Of a stretch of DNA of 64,000 nt, positions 16,618 to 28,236 are shown one piece after another; within the stretch, counting starts at the first letter, position 1, and every line of letters starts with the position of its first letter. Made by a program: the position numbers and the translations under genes. This DNA comes from Natrinema marinum (GTDB lineage Archaea; Halobacteriota; Halobacteria; Halobacteriales; Natrialbaceae). Below the pieces are notes generated by a model that saw only the letters and a program-made list of their open reading frames with translations, ran no database searches and was not told where the DNA came from. The stretch spans positions 682,001-746,000 of the forward strand of contig NZ_CP100763.1 of NCBI RefSeq assembly GCF_024296685.1, given 5' to 3'.

Positions 16618-18183
16618 TCAGATCGGGTTGATCGGTCGTTTCTTCGGCGGCCAGTCGTCTTCGTGCGGTTCGTCCGCTCGAGCGAACGCTCGGATGACCC
16701 GGTCGCGGGTATCCTCGGGCTGGACGACGCCGTCGGTGCCGACGCGGGAGGCCGCTCGGACGGCATCGGTTCGGTCCTTGAACTTCTCGATCAGTTCCGT
16801 ACGTCGGGCCTCGGGGTCGTCTGCGGACTCGATCTCTCGGCGGTACGCGATGTCGACGGCTCCTTCGATGCCCATGGCGGCGAGTTCGGCCGTGGGCCAC
16901 AGCACCGTCAACTCCGAGTCGAGCGAGCGGCCGCCGCCCATCGCCACGTAGCCGAAGCCGTAGCCGCGTCTGAGGACGACGTTGGCGATCGGGACCGTCG
17001 CGCGAGCGAGTTCGAAGGGCAACTTCGCGGAGTGGCGAGCGATCCCCTCGCGCTCCGAGTCCGGTCCGGGCAAGATTCCGGGCACGTCGGACAGCGTGAG
17101 GATCGGGAGCCCGTAGGCGTCACAGACCGCCGCGAAGTGGGCGGCCTTCTCCGATGCACCCGTATCGATGGTCCCCGCCTTGATCCGCGGATTGTTGGCG
17201 ATGACGCCGATCGGCTCACCGTCGAGGCGAGCGAACGCGGTGACGATGTTCTGTGCGTAGGTCGGCTTCAGTTCGAACACCGAATCCTGGTCGACGATCC
17301 CCTCGATGATCGCGTCGATATCGTACCCTTTGCGCGGACTCGAGGGGATGATCTCTCGCAACTGCTCGCCGTCGACGGCCGGCGGTCGCGAGTCGGCCGA
17401 CGGCGGCTCTCGGCGAGCGTTTCGCGGCAGGTACGAGAGGAAGGTCCGGATCGCGTCGAGGCAGGCCTCGTCGTCCTCGCAGGCGAGGTCTGCCATACCG
17501 GTCTCGGTCGTCTGGAACCGCGCGCTGCCGAGTTCCTCCTTGGTGCCGTCGACGCCGAGCGCGGCCTCGACGAGCGACGGACCGGCGACGCCCATCGTTC
17601 CCGTCCCCTCGACGATCGGGACGAAGTCCGACAGCGCCGCGAAGTTGGTCGGCGCGGCGAAGGCCGGCCCCATCATCGCCGAGACGACCGGCACCCACCC
17701 GGAGAGGGCGGTCTGGCGCTTCGAGAAGCCGTTGTCGCCGCGAGCGAAGGGGGCGGCGTCGAGCCCCTCCTGAATGCGGTGGCCGCCGCCGTCGTGGAGC
17801 ATGATTAGCGGGAGCCCGCGGTCGAGGGCGCGCTCGGTAACCCGCGACATCTTCCGGCCGCCGGCGTGGCCGATCGAACCGCCCTTGACCGTGAAGTCGG
17901 TGGCGATCAGCGCGATCGAACGGCCGTCGACTTCGCCATAGCCCGTGACGACGCCGTCGGAGGGGGCGTCCTCGCGCTCCCAATCGGTCGTCTCCGGCGT
18001 CGTCGGCATCGGCGACGCGAGACGGCCGACCTCATCGAACGTCCCCTCGTCGAGCAGGTAGTCGACGCGCTCTCTGGCGGTTAGCTTGCCGAGGTCGCGC
18101 TGGCGCTCGATAGCCTCTTCGCGCGCTTCGTCGGACAGTGCCCGCTTCGCGTCGGCGACGTCCTCGAACGGATCGTCGCTCAT
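16618..18183 (-). CDS. Acyl-CoA carboxylase carboxyltransferase subunit
   Basis: 521 residues, the size of PccB/AccD5-type subunits. It transfers carboxyl from biotin to acyl-CoA (acetyl- or propionyl-CoA). Both crotonase-like halves are visible: 'DFTVKGGSIGHAGGRKMSRV', 'HDGGGHRIQEG' and 'GVAGPSLVEAALG' in the first; 'VFELKPTYAQNIVTAFARLDGE', 'TLSDVPGILPGPDSEREGI' and 'RRGYGFGYVAMGGG' in the second. The ATG at 18183 overlaps the stop of a 47-residue gene by the ATGA tetranucleotide, so the two are probably co-translated. The biotin carboxylase and biotin carrier subunits are not in the window. Confidence 0.93.
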   Translation of the reverse strand: MSDDPFEDVADAKRALSDEAREEAIERQRDLGKLTARERVDYLLDEGTFDEVGRLASPMPTTPETTDWEREDAPSDGVVTGYGEVDGRSIALIATDFTVKGGSIGHAGGRKMSRVTERALDRGLPLIMLHDGGGHRIQEGLDAAPFARGDNGFSKRQTALSGWVPVVSAMMGPAFAAPTNFAALSDFVPIVEGTGTMGVAGPSLVEAALGVDGTKEELGSARFQTTETGMADLACEDDEACLDAIRTFLSYLPRNARREPPSADSRPPAVDGEQLREIIPSSPRKGYDIDAIIEGIVDQDSVFELKPTYAQNIVTAFARLDGEPIGVIANNPRIKAGTIDTGASEKAAHFAAVCDAYGLPILTLSDVPGILPGPDSEREGIARHSAKLPFELARATVPIANVVLRRGYGFGYVAMGGGRSLDSELTVLWPTAELAAMGIEGAVDIAYRREIESADDPEARRTELIEKFKDRTDAVRAASRVGTDGVVQPEDTRDRVIRAFARADEPHEDDWPPKKRPINPI

Positions 18184-18323
18184 TCGAAGTGCGCCTCCCG
18201 GAACTCGAGCGTTGCCGTCTCGTTCGCTTCTGCCGTCGATGTTCCGTCGGTTCGCGCGATTTCGGGGATGGCGTCGCCGATCGAGCCCCATTCGATCGGT
18301 CGATCGTCGAACGTGGTAGCCAT
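18180..18323 (-). CDS. 47-aa acyl-CoA carboxylase-associated small protein
   Basis: A short frame from ATG 18323 to TGA 18180-18182, overlapping the carboxyltransferase start by ATGA. The product (starts MATTFDDRPIEWGSIGDAI, ends EFREAHFE) is acidic and soluble. An ATTAAT element about 30 bases before the ATG is a good TATA box, so this is the first gene of the carboxylase operon. In Haloferax a small third protein, PccX, is needed for propionyl-CoA carboxylase; this gene has the matching size class and position, but homology is not established here. Sequence, spacing and overlap together make it very likely real. Confidence 0.72.
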   Translation of the reverse strand: MATTFDDRPIEWGSIGDAIPEIARTDGTSTAEANETATLEFREAHFE

Positions 18324-18462
18324 AGTCTCTCGTGGACTTAGCCAACGACGTACATTAATTCCTCCGAAGCGGTAACACTGTTCGCGAAAAGCCCGCCGAG
18401 CGCTAACGATATACGCGACACGTGAAGCGACGGTCGCGCTCGAGGCCCGTTCGGCGACGGGT

Positions 18463-20733
18463 TCAGAAGGGCGCGTCCGACTCGTCTTCCGTGCTCCCGT
18501 CCGAATCGCCGAGCCACGCGAGCGCCTCGTCGGCGTCGTGGGTCGGCGGTGAGCACGTCCGATCGCGACAGACGTACAGCGTCGGCTCGCCGTCGCGGGC
18601 CTCGCGCCCGGCCCAGATCGGCGGCGCCTCTGCGAGACCCAGCCGGTCGAGCCACGACTCGAGTCCGTCCTCGGTTGGCGGCCGAAGCGCGAAGAGCCGA
18701 TCGGGGAGGTACCGCGAGGCGAACCGGTCGCGCCACGTCTCGGGTAACTCGTCGGCGGCGACCGTCACCTCGAGCGCGCCGGACTCGAGGCGGTCGGCGG
18801 CGAGACAGAGCGTCGCGTGCTCGAGGGCGTTGGCCTCGAGTTTGCTCGCGTGAGTCTCGAGGACGGTCGCGGCGATCTCCCCGAACTCCTCGTCGACGGC
18901 TTCTTCTCGCGGGCGTTGCCCGCTCGAATGGTCCGCGGAGCTTCGCTCCGCGCTATCGCCGTCTGCTCGAGAGATCTCCGATCCCTCGCTGTCGGCGAAC
19001 TCGTCGAGCGCGAGTAGCGTCTCGACAGCCACGCCGGCCGCCGAGGGCGTCGACTGGTCGCCCAGTTCCTGGGGCCGCGTGACGAGGGACTCGCCGCTCT
19101 CGGGCGTGAAGTAGAGCGTCCCGCGGCCGGCGTCCCAGAACTCGGCTTCGATGACGCGAGCCAACTCGAGCGCGAAGACGAGGTGGTCGACCTCGCCGGT
19201 GGCCTGATAGCAATCGAGCGCCCCGCGCGCGAGGAAGGCGTAATCCTCGAGGTAGCCGTCGACTTTGACATCCCCGTCTTTATATCGTCGCGAGAGTCGC
19301 CGCTCGTCGTCGTCCCAGAGCCGCTCCCGGACGAACTCGAGCGCGTCGACGGCCGTCTCGGCGTAACCGTCTTCGCCGAGCACCAGTGCCGCCTCGGCGT
19401 ACGTCGAGATCAACAGCCCGTTCCAGCCGGCGAGAATCTTCTCGTCTCGGTTCGGCCGTAGGCGCTCCTCGCGGGCCTCGAACAGCCGCTGGCGGGCCGA
19501 GTCGAGGCGCTTCAAGATCTCGCTGGCCTCGAGATCGAACTCGTCGGCGAGTTCCGAGATCTTGACGACGCGGTTGGGCTGGGTGCGCCCCTCGAAGTTA
19601 CCCGATTCGCTGATGTCGTAGCGGCGGCAGAAAAGCGCGGCATCCGTCTGGTCCTCGAGGATCTCGTGGACCTCGGCGGGCGTCCAGACGTAGAACGCAC
19701 CCTCCTCGCGCTCGCCGGTCTCGGGCGACTCGCTCTGGGCGTCGAGCGTGCTGAAGAAGCCGCCGTCGTCGTGAGTTAGCTCCCGATCGACGAACCGAAG
19801 CGTCTCCTCGACCACCTCGGCGTAGCGCCCCTCGCCCGTCAGTTGATAGCCGGCGAGGAAGGCCCGCGGAATCTCGGCGTTGTCGTAGAGCATCTTCTCG
19901 AAGTGGGGGACCGTCCAGTCCCGGTCGACGCAGTAGCGGTGAAAGCCCCCGCCGACGTGATCGTAGAGCCCGCCCGAGGCCATCGCGCCGAGGGTCTCCT
20001 CGAGCACCTCGAGGTACTCCTCTCGGCCGGTTCGATCGTACGCCCTCGCGAGCACGCGAAGACGCGAGGGCTGGGGGAACTTCTGGCCCGTGCCGAACCC
20101 GCCGTACTCCCGGTCCGCGCTCCGCAGAACCGCGTTGGCGGCTTTCTCGAGGACTTCGCTGGAGGGCGGCTCCGCCCCGCTGCCGGCCCCCGCCGCGTCG
20201 GGGGTCTCCTCGAGCCGGTCTTTCGCCGCGTCGGTCCACTGCTGGGCGCGGTGTTCCATCTCCTCGCGGTCTTCCTCGCTCTCCCAGGAGTCGCTGATGC
20301 GCTCGAGCAGGTCGCGAAAGCCGGGCTGGCCGCGTTGGCCCTCCGGCGGGAAGTAGGTCCCGATGAAGAAGGGCTTGCCCTCTGGGGTGAGCCACGCGGA
20401 AAGGGGCCAGCCGCCCTGCCCGCGGACGAGTTGGCAGACGGTCATGTAGATGCTGTCGACGTCCGGGCGCTCCTCGCGGTCGACCTTGATCGGGACGAAG
20501 TGCTCGTTCAAGACCTCGGCGACGGCCTCGTCCTGGAAGCTCTCTTCTTCCATGACGTGACACCAGTGACACGCCGAGTAGCCGATCGAAAGGAAGATCG
20601 GCACGTCGCGTTCCTTCGCCGCCTCGAGCGCGTCTTCGTCCCAGGGTTGCCAGTTGACGGGGTTGTCCGCGTGCTGGCGCAGATAGGGGCTCTCCTCCTC
20701 TGCGAGCCGATTGCGCCGCGTGGGATCGGTCAT
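18463..20733 (-). CDS. Thioredoxin-domain YyaL/SSP411-type protein (DUF255)
   Basis: 756 residues. The N-terminal thioredoxin-like domain (DUF255) has 'ESPYLRQHADNPVNWQPW', the CxxC site 'GYSACHWCHVMEEESF' and 'IKVDREERPDVDSIYM'. A large alpha/alpha-toroid (six-hairpin, glycosidase-like) domain follows, with 'GLYDHVGGGFHRYCVDRDW' and 'HFEKMLYDNA'. Function is not settled; the family is widespread. A hydrophilic insertion near residues 595-620 (Ser/Asp/Arg-rich, around 18900-18970) contains a GC-rich hairpin and looks like an added linker. The ATG at 20733 starts the conserved N-terminus. Confidence 0.92.
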   Translation of the reverse strand: MTDPTRRNRLAEEESPYLRQHADNPVNWQPWDEDALEAAKERDVPIFLSIGYSACHWCHVMEEESFQDEAVAEVLNEHFVPIKVDREERPDVDSIYMTVCQLVRGQGGWPLSAWLTPEGKPFFIGTYFPPEGQRGQPGFRDLLERISDSWESEEDREEMEHRAQQWTDAAKDRLEETPDAAGAGSGAEPPSSEVLEKAANAVLRSADREYGGFGTGQKFPQPSRLRVLARAYDRTGREEYLEVLEETLGAMASGGLYDHVGGGFHRYCVDRDWTVPHFEKMLYDNAEIPRAFLAGYQLTGEGRYAEVVEETLRFVDRELTHDDGGFFSTLDAQSESPETGEREEGAFYVWTPAEVHEILEDQTDAALFCRRYDISESGNFEGRTQPNRVVKISELADEFDLEASEILKRLDSARQRLFEAREERLRPNRDEKILAGWNGLLISTYAEAALVLGEDGYAETAVDALEFVRERLWDDDERRLSRRYKDGDVKVDGYLEDYAFLARGALDCYQATGEVDHLVFALELARVIEAEFWDAGRGTLYFTPESGESLVTRPQELGDQSTPSAAGVAVETLLALDEFADSEGSEISRADGDSAERSSADHSSGQRPREEAVDEEFGEIAATVLETHASKLEANALEHATLCLAADRLESGALEVTVAADELPETWRDRFASRYLPDRLFALRPPTEDGLESWLDRLGLAEAPPIWAGREARDGEPTLYVCRDRTCSPPTHDADEALAWLGDSDGSTEDESDAPF

Positions 20734-20896
20734 ACGCACCGATACGGCTGTCAGTTGTAAAAGCCCGCGGTGGATGCTCCTGTCGCCGACCGTGGTTTGG
20801 AGCACCGCGTCGAGTGGGTCGTAGCTGTCGACGGGGGCCGCGAAATCTGCGCGTCTCTCGGTAGTATTTGGCGACCAGCAGGGCCTCGCGACGTGT

Positions 20897-20940
20897 TAGT
20901 ACACCGACCCTGCATCGAAATCGCGCTCGCAGGTGTACTA
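20897..20940 (+). promoter_or_regulatory. Inverted repeat upstream of the histidine kinase promoter
   Basis: TAGTACACC (20897-20905) and GGTGTACTA (20932-20940) are perfect 9-base inverted copies 26 bases apart. They end about 10 bases before the TATA box (AATTTATC, ~20950-20956) of the histidine kinase gene (ATG 20983). This could be a pair of half-sites for a dimeric regulator or an RNA stem ending the opposite transcript. Confidence 0.45.
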
Positions 20941-20982
20941 CGGCCGACTAATTTATCAGGCTTCTCGGAATGACTCCTATCG

Positions 20983-22737
20983 ATGAACGGTCGGGGACAG
21001 GTCGTCGCTGCCATGCGGAACGGGGCAGTGGTGTTCGACAGCGAGGGACGGTACACGGATGTCAACGAGTCCTTCCTGAACCTGACCGGCTACGATCGCG
21101 AGCGAGTGATCGGCGCTACGTTGGGGCTGCTACACGACAGGGTCGATATCGGACGAATCACGCGAGCGACGGACCGACTCCAGCGCTCGGGCGGCGGTGG
21201 TCACGAGGTCGTCACCGCAGTCGTCGAAACGGCCGCGGACGAGCGGGTCCCGGTGGAGATCGATCTGTCGCCGCTGACGGGCGACGACGGGAGTATCCGC
21301 GGAACCATTGGTGTCGTCCGTGATATCTCGGATCGGGACGTGCGCGAGCACCGTCTGAACAGTTACGAGCATGAACTCGAGCGCTACGAACGGCTCGTCG
21401 AAGTGATGGGCGACGGGGTGTACGCTCTCGACGCCGACGGTCGGTACACGATGGTCAACGAGTATCTCCTCGATATGGTGGGAGAAGATCGGAAGACGGT
21501 ACTCGGCGAAACGCCGTCGTTGTTCCACGACGACGTGGATATCGACGCGTTCGAGTCGGCAATCGAGTCGTTACTGAACGGGACCAGCAGCATCGAAACG
21601 GTCGAGACCACCATCGAAACGGACGGCGATGAGACGATCGCTGTCGCGGTCAACCTGACGCTGCTGCCGAGAGACGACGGTGAATTCAACGGCACGGTCG
21701 GGGTGGTTCGGGACATCACCGAGCAGAAGCGACGCGAGCGCGAACTCGAGCGCTACCAGCGACTCATCGAGGCCACGGGCGACGCAGTATACGCTCTCAA
21801 CACTGAGGGGGAATTTACGTTCTCCAACGGGGCCCACCAAGCGATCGTCGACCGCGACGAGGCGGAACTGCTGGGCGAACACGCAGCGATCTCGTTACCG
21901 GACGAGGCCGTCGAGGACGGTAGGGGACTGATAAGCGAGTTGTTGGCCAGTGATCGGCGGTGTAGTACGTACGAAATGAACGTGCTCAGGCCCGACGGCG
22001 AACTGATACGCACGGAAAACCACGTCGCGCTGTTGACGGACGAGGCCGGCGAGTTCAGAGGGACCGTCGGCGTGTTACGAGACATCACCGAGCGCAAACA
22101 GCGCGAGCGCGAACTGCGACGGCAAAACGAGCGACTCGAACAGTTCGCGTCGGTCGTCTCCCACGATCTGCGGAATCCGCTGAACGTCGCGCAGGGATAC
22201 CTCACGGAGATCGACGATCCAGCGGCCGGAGCAGTCGATCAGTCGTTAGATCGCATGGAAACCATCATCGAGGAAGTGCTCGAGCTCGCTCGACAGGGCC
22301 AGACCATCGACGATCCCGAGCCGGTCCCCATCGAGGAAACTGTGCGGGCTGCGTGGGGGAACGTCGAGACGGGAGCGCTGACGCTCGTCGTCGAGGTAAC
22401 TGGGTGCGTGCTCGCCGACCGGAACCGTCTGGTGACGCTGTTCGAGAACCTCTTTCGGAACAGCGTCGAACACGCCGCGGCTGAGGAAGTCGTGGTCGGA
22501 ACCGACGCCGGTGTGGATTTCTCAGTGGCCGACGACGGCACCGGCATTCCGGACGGCGATCGTGAGGCGGTCTTCGAGATGGGACGGACAACCAGTCAGA
22601 CCGGGACCGGCTTCGGGCTGGCTATCGTCGCCGAAATCGCCGCCGCTCACGGCTGGAACGTCGCCGTCACGGAAGGACGCGACGGCGGTGCACGCTTCGA
22701 GTTCAGCGGCGTCGAACAGACCGTCGACGAGTGCTAA
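20983..22737 (+). CDS. PAS-domain sensor histidine kinase
   Basis: 584 residues, no membrane segment, so a cytoplasmic sensor. Three PAS domains in tandem (~1-110, ~130-240, ~250-365), each ending with a 'GVxRDITE'-type strand, are followed by HisKA. There the phosphorylated His is in 'ASVVSHDLRNPLNVA'. The ATPase domain has N-box 'NLFRNSVEHA', G1 'VADDGTGIPDG' and G2 'GTGFGLAIVAEIAA'. It autophosphorylates in response to an unknown cytoplasmic signal. No response regulator lies next to it, as is common in haloarchaea. Confidence 0.93.
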   Translation: MNGRGQVVAAMRNGAVVFDSEGRYTDVNESFLNLTGYDRERVIGATLGLLHDRVDIGRITRATDRLQRSGGGGHEVVTAVVETAADERVPVEIDLSPLTGDDGSIRGTIGVVRDISDRDVREHRLNSYEHELERYERLVEVMGDGVYALDADGRYTMVNEYLLDMVGEDRKTVLGETPSLFHDDVDIDAFESAIESLLNGTSSIETVETTIETDGDETIAVAVNLTLLPRDDGEFNGTVGVVRDITEQKRRERELERYQRLIEATGDAVYALNTEGEFTFSNGAHQAIVDRDEAELLGEHAAISLPDEAVEDGRGLISELLASDRRCSTYEMNVLRPDGELIRTENHVALLTDEAGEFRGTVGVLRDITERKQRERELRRQNERLEQFASVVSHDLRNPLNVAQGYLTEIDDPAAGAVDQSLDRMETIIEEVLELARQGQTIDDPEPVPIEETVRAAWGNVETGALTLVVEVTGCVLADRNRLVTLFENLFRNSVEHAAAEEVVVGTDAGVDFSVADDGTGIPDGDREAVFEMGRTTSQTGTGFGLAIVAEIAAAHGWNVAVTEGRDGGARFEFSGVEQTVDEC

Positions 22738-22875
22738 ATTGGCGTCGAGACGGAATTCATCCCGTCGCGACGGGGTCGGACTCGAGCCCGATCGCCACCG
22801 CTCTCGAGGTCGCGCCGGAAACCGGAGATCGGAAAACAGCTGCGCGTGTCGCGTCGAGCGGATTCGCTCGCGCCC

Positions 22876-25641
<2,766 letters not shown>

Positions 25642-25890
25642 AAACTGGCTTGGAGACGGGGGCATTTGAATCCCTCGAGAATATCCAGTAGCGCTATCGT
25701 ACGCCCCGTATTTGAGGGGTGCGGTGTGTCATTATATAATACCAATTCTATGATGGTGTACGATCGAGGAACTGTGCGGTCGGCGTGACCGAGGCGAAAA
25801 CGCTCCTGCGATGAAGACAGTCCGAACGCTACCGGCGATCGGACACGGCCGTCCCGGCGCCGAGAGGCCGACCGGACAGTTCCCGACGGC
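25642..25890. other. Intergenic region, AT-rich segment upstream of acnA
   Basis: About 250 bases between the acnA start and the folA end. The part around 25730-25750 is very AT-rich for this genome and contains the palindrome ATTATATAAT. No gene is supported. It probably holds the acnA promoter and the end of the folA transcript. Confidence 0.5.
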
Positions 25891-26451
25891 TCAGGATCGA
25901 ACGTATTCGGCGAAGGTAAAGCCCTCACGCTCGTCTCGAGCCGTTTCCGTCCACGTCTCGCGATCCCAATCCGGGAAGAACGTATCGCCCTCAGGTTCGC
26001 GGTGCACCTCCGTCACGATCAGCCGATCGACCGCGGGCAACAACTGTTCGTAGACGGTCGCGCCGCCCGCGACGAAGACCCGATCGGCACCGTCGTGGTG
26101 CTCGCGCGCGGCCGTCTCCGCCGCCTCGAGAGCGTCCGCGAGTCCGTGGGCAACCACGGCACCCTCCGGCGTCTCGAGGTTCCGGCTCGTCAGCACCACC
26201 GTCGTTCGGCCGGGCAGCGGTTCGCCGAGGGTCTCGAGAATGCCCTCGTAGGTCACTCGGCCCATGATGACGGGGTGGTCCATCGTGGTCTCCTTGAAGT
26301 GCTCGAGGTCGGCGGGGATGTGCCACGGCATGTCGCCGTCCTTTCCGATGACGCCGTTGTCGGCGACGGCGACGATGGCGACGAGTTCGCGATCCGTCTC
26401 GAGTTCCGGCGGCGTGGCCGCCGTCGCGTCTCGGTCCTCGTCCGCGCTCAT
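25891..26451 (-). CDS. folA: Dihydrofolate reductase
   Basis: 186 residues. It reduces dihydrofolate with NADPH, regenerating the folate oxidised by thymidylate synthase. 'VADNGVIGKDGDMPWHIPADLEHFKE' holds the Met20-type loop and the acidic active-site residue in the helix. 'VIMGRVTYEGI', 'TTVVLTSRN' and 'VFVAGGATVYEQLLP' are the NADPH-binding segments, and 'TEVHREPEGDTFFPDWD' is the C-terminal motif. It overlaps the thyA stop by 4 bases (ATGA at 26448-26451), so it is the second gene of a thyA-folA operon. The ~20-residue N-terminal extension is acidic. Confidence 0.95.
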   Translation of the reverse strand: MSADEDRDATAATPPELETDRELVAIVAVADNGVIGKDGDMPWHIPADLEHFKETTMDHPVIMGRVTYEGILETLGEPLPGRTTVVLTSRNLETPEGAVVAHGLADALEAAETAAREHHDGADRVFVAGGATVYEQLLPAVDRLIVTEVHREPEGDTFFPDWDRETWTETARDEREGFTFAEYVRS

Positions 26452-27464
26452 TCGGCCACCGCGAATTCGATCCCGTCGTGGGACTCGTAGTCGCGAAGCT
26501 CGACGTCCTCGTAGGACAGGTCGTCGATCGAGACATCCGCGACCTCGAGCGTCGGCCGTTCGAGGGGCTCTCGTGAGAGTTGCTCGAGCAGGCCGGGGAC
26601 GTGATCCAGTCGCTCGTCGCCCTCGGCCTCGGCGGGCGCTTCGGCTTCGAGCCAGGCCTTCACATCAAGATAGTCCGCGCGCGCGTCTGCCTCGGCTAGC
26701 CGGGATTGGAGGGCCTCGAGATTGTCGGCGTACCAGTCGCCGCGCGCACCGCGGCCGCAGTAGACGTGGGCGTCGACGACGGTGTGCGCGAAGGTTCCGG
26801 GTTCGAAGCCGGTCTGCTGTGCGATGACTTTCGTCAGGAGCGCGTAGGCCGCGATGTTGAACGGGATGCCGAGCGCGGTGTCGCCCGAGCGCTGCGTCAG
26901 ATGGCAGTTCAGCCGGTCACCCTGCACGTTGAAGACGAAGCTGTAGTGACAGGGCGGTAGCGTCGAAACGGCCGCGTTCGCCGGGTGCCACGCGTTGACC
27001 ACCAGTCGGCGCGAGTTCGGCGACTCCGAGAGCGTGTCGATCACGTACTGCAACTGATCGAACGTCTGCCGACCGTCGGCCTCTTCGGTGACCCACCGGT
27101 GGGCCGCGTCGGGCCAGGTCTCGCCCTCGAGTCGCGCGTCGTCTTCCGGGACCGGGAACCGCCGCCAGAAGCGGCCGTACGCGGTATCCAGCCGACCCTC
27201 GTCGTCGGCCCAGGCGTCCCAGATCTTGGTCTCTTCGCGGAGATTTTTGATGTGTTCCTCGCCGGAGAGATACCAGCAGACCTCGTGGAGCATCGAGTTC
27301 CAGCGGTAGCCGTCCATCTCCTTCGTCGTCAACAGCGGATACCCCTCCCGCAGATCGACCTCGTAGTGTTCGCTGAACGACGAAATCGTGTCGACGCCGG
27401 TCCGATTGGGCTTGTGGGTTCCCGACGAGAGGACCGCGTCGACGAGCTCGAGGTACTGTCGCAT
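26448..27464 (-). CDS. thyA: Thymidylate synthase (ThyA type)
   Basis: 338 residues, longer than the ~264 of the E. coli enzyme because of an insertion near residues 240-300 (from 'ARGDWYADNLEALQS' onward). It methylates dUMP to dTMP using methylene-tetrahydrofolate. The catalytic Cys is in 'LPPCHYSFVFNV', followed by 'LTQRSGDTALGIPFNIAAYALL' and 'FAHTVVDAHVY'. The cofactor is supplied by glyA and folD in this same window, and the dihydrofolate product is recycled by folA, which overlaps its end. Start MRQYLELVDAVL is normal for the family. Confidence 0.96.
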   Translation of the reverse strand: MRQYLELVDAVLSSGTHKPNRTGVDTISSFSEHYEVDLREGYPLLTTKEMDGYRWNSMLHEVCWYLSGEEHIKNLREETKIWDAWADDEGRLDTAYGRFWRRFPVPEDDARLEGETWPDAAHRWVTEEADGRQTFDQLQYVIDTLSESPNSRRLVVNAWHPANAAVSTLPPCHYSFVFNVQGDRLNCHLTQRSGDTALGIPFNIAAYALLTKVIAQQTGFEPGTFAHTVVDAHVYCGRGARGDWYADNLEALQSRLAEADARADYLDVKAWLEAEAPAEAEGDERLDHVPGLLEQLSREPLERPTLEVADVSIDDLSYEDVELRDYESHDGIEFAVAE

Positions 27465-27597
27465 TGGGAGTGACGTTCAGAGCGTGTCGGTAAAAGCGTA
27501 AGCATTCTTCGGCCCGTAGTCGGCCGGGACTCGGCGTTTCCCGACGGTTATTGCGCCGGCTCCGGATTTTAGTGAACCCGCGTCCCAACTGTCACCG

Positions 27598-28107
27598 GTG
27601 ACGCTCGAGCAACTCGTACACGGCCGGCGGGCGAACGCCGCCATCGGGTGGGTGCTGCTGAGCGTCGTGGCGGTTTTCGCCCTCGAGAGCGTGCTAACGG
27701 CCACCCTCCTCTGGCGCGCGCTCGCGCTGTTGGTCGTCGTCGCAGCCGCGGTGCCGGCGCTTGCTGCCCGCGACTGGACGGCCATGCTCCCCTGGCCGCT
27801 GCTCGCCGTCGCGGGCGTCGGGTACGCCTCCTTCCGTGCGTTCGAACTCCACTCCGAGGAGATCGACGTGCCGTCCGCGTTCCATGGGGTGTTCATCGTC
27901 GTCTTCGTCCTCGCGGCCGGCGTCCTCTGGGAAGTCCTCGAGTACGCGCTCGGCGATCTGGTCCCCGTCTACGGCGTCGACGACATCGTCACAGACTTCG
28001 TGTTCAACGGGCTCGGCGGGCTGATCGTAGCGATCTGGGGAACCGGCCACGTCGGGGAACTCGTCGACTTCTTTCAGGAGCGACTGCGAGCCGATACCGA
28101 CCGGTGA
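27598..28107 (+). CDS. Integral membrane protein, YjdF/DUF2238-like
   Basis: 169 residues from a GTG start, placed by an ATTTTAG box ~30 bases upstream. About four membrane segments. The conserved part is 'VLAAGVLWEVLEYALGDLVPVYGVDDIVTDFVFNGLGGLI', resembling the acidic, membrane-embedded motif of DUF2238 (YjdF) proteins. Function of this family is unknown. It is divergent from thyA. Confidence 0.75.
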   Translation: MTLEQLVHGRRANAAIGWVLLSVVAVFALESVLTATLLWRALALLVVVAAAVPALAARDWTAMLPWPLLAVAGVGYASFRAFELHSEEIDVPSAFHGVFIVVFVLAAGVLWEVLEYALGDLVPVYGVDDIVTDFVFNGLGGLIVAIWGTGHVGELVDFFQERLRADTDR

Positions 28108-28236
28108 TCGGATATCGCCAGCGGGAGGACCGACGGGTCGCCCGACGCTCGCGGATAAACGGCTGCACAATCCGGCATCGGGACTATTCCCTACCGGGCC
28201 GAACGCTGACACGACCCGAGAGGGCCCTGATTCAGT

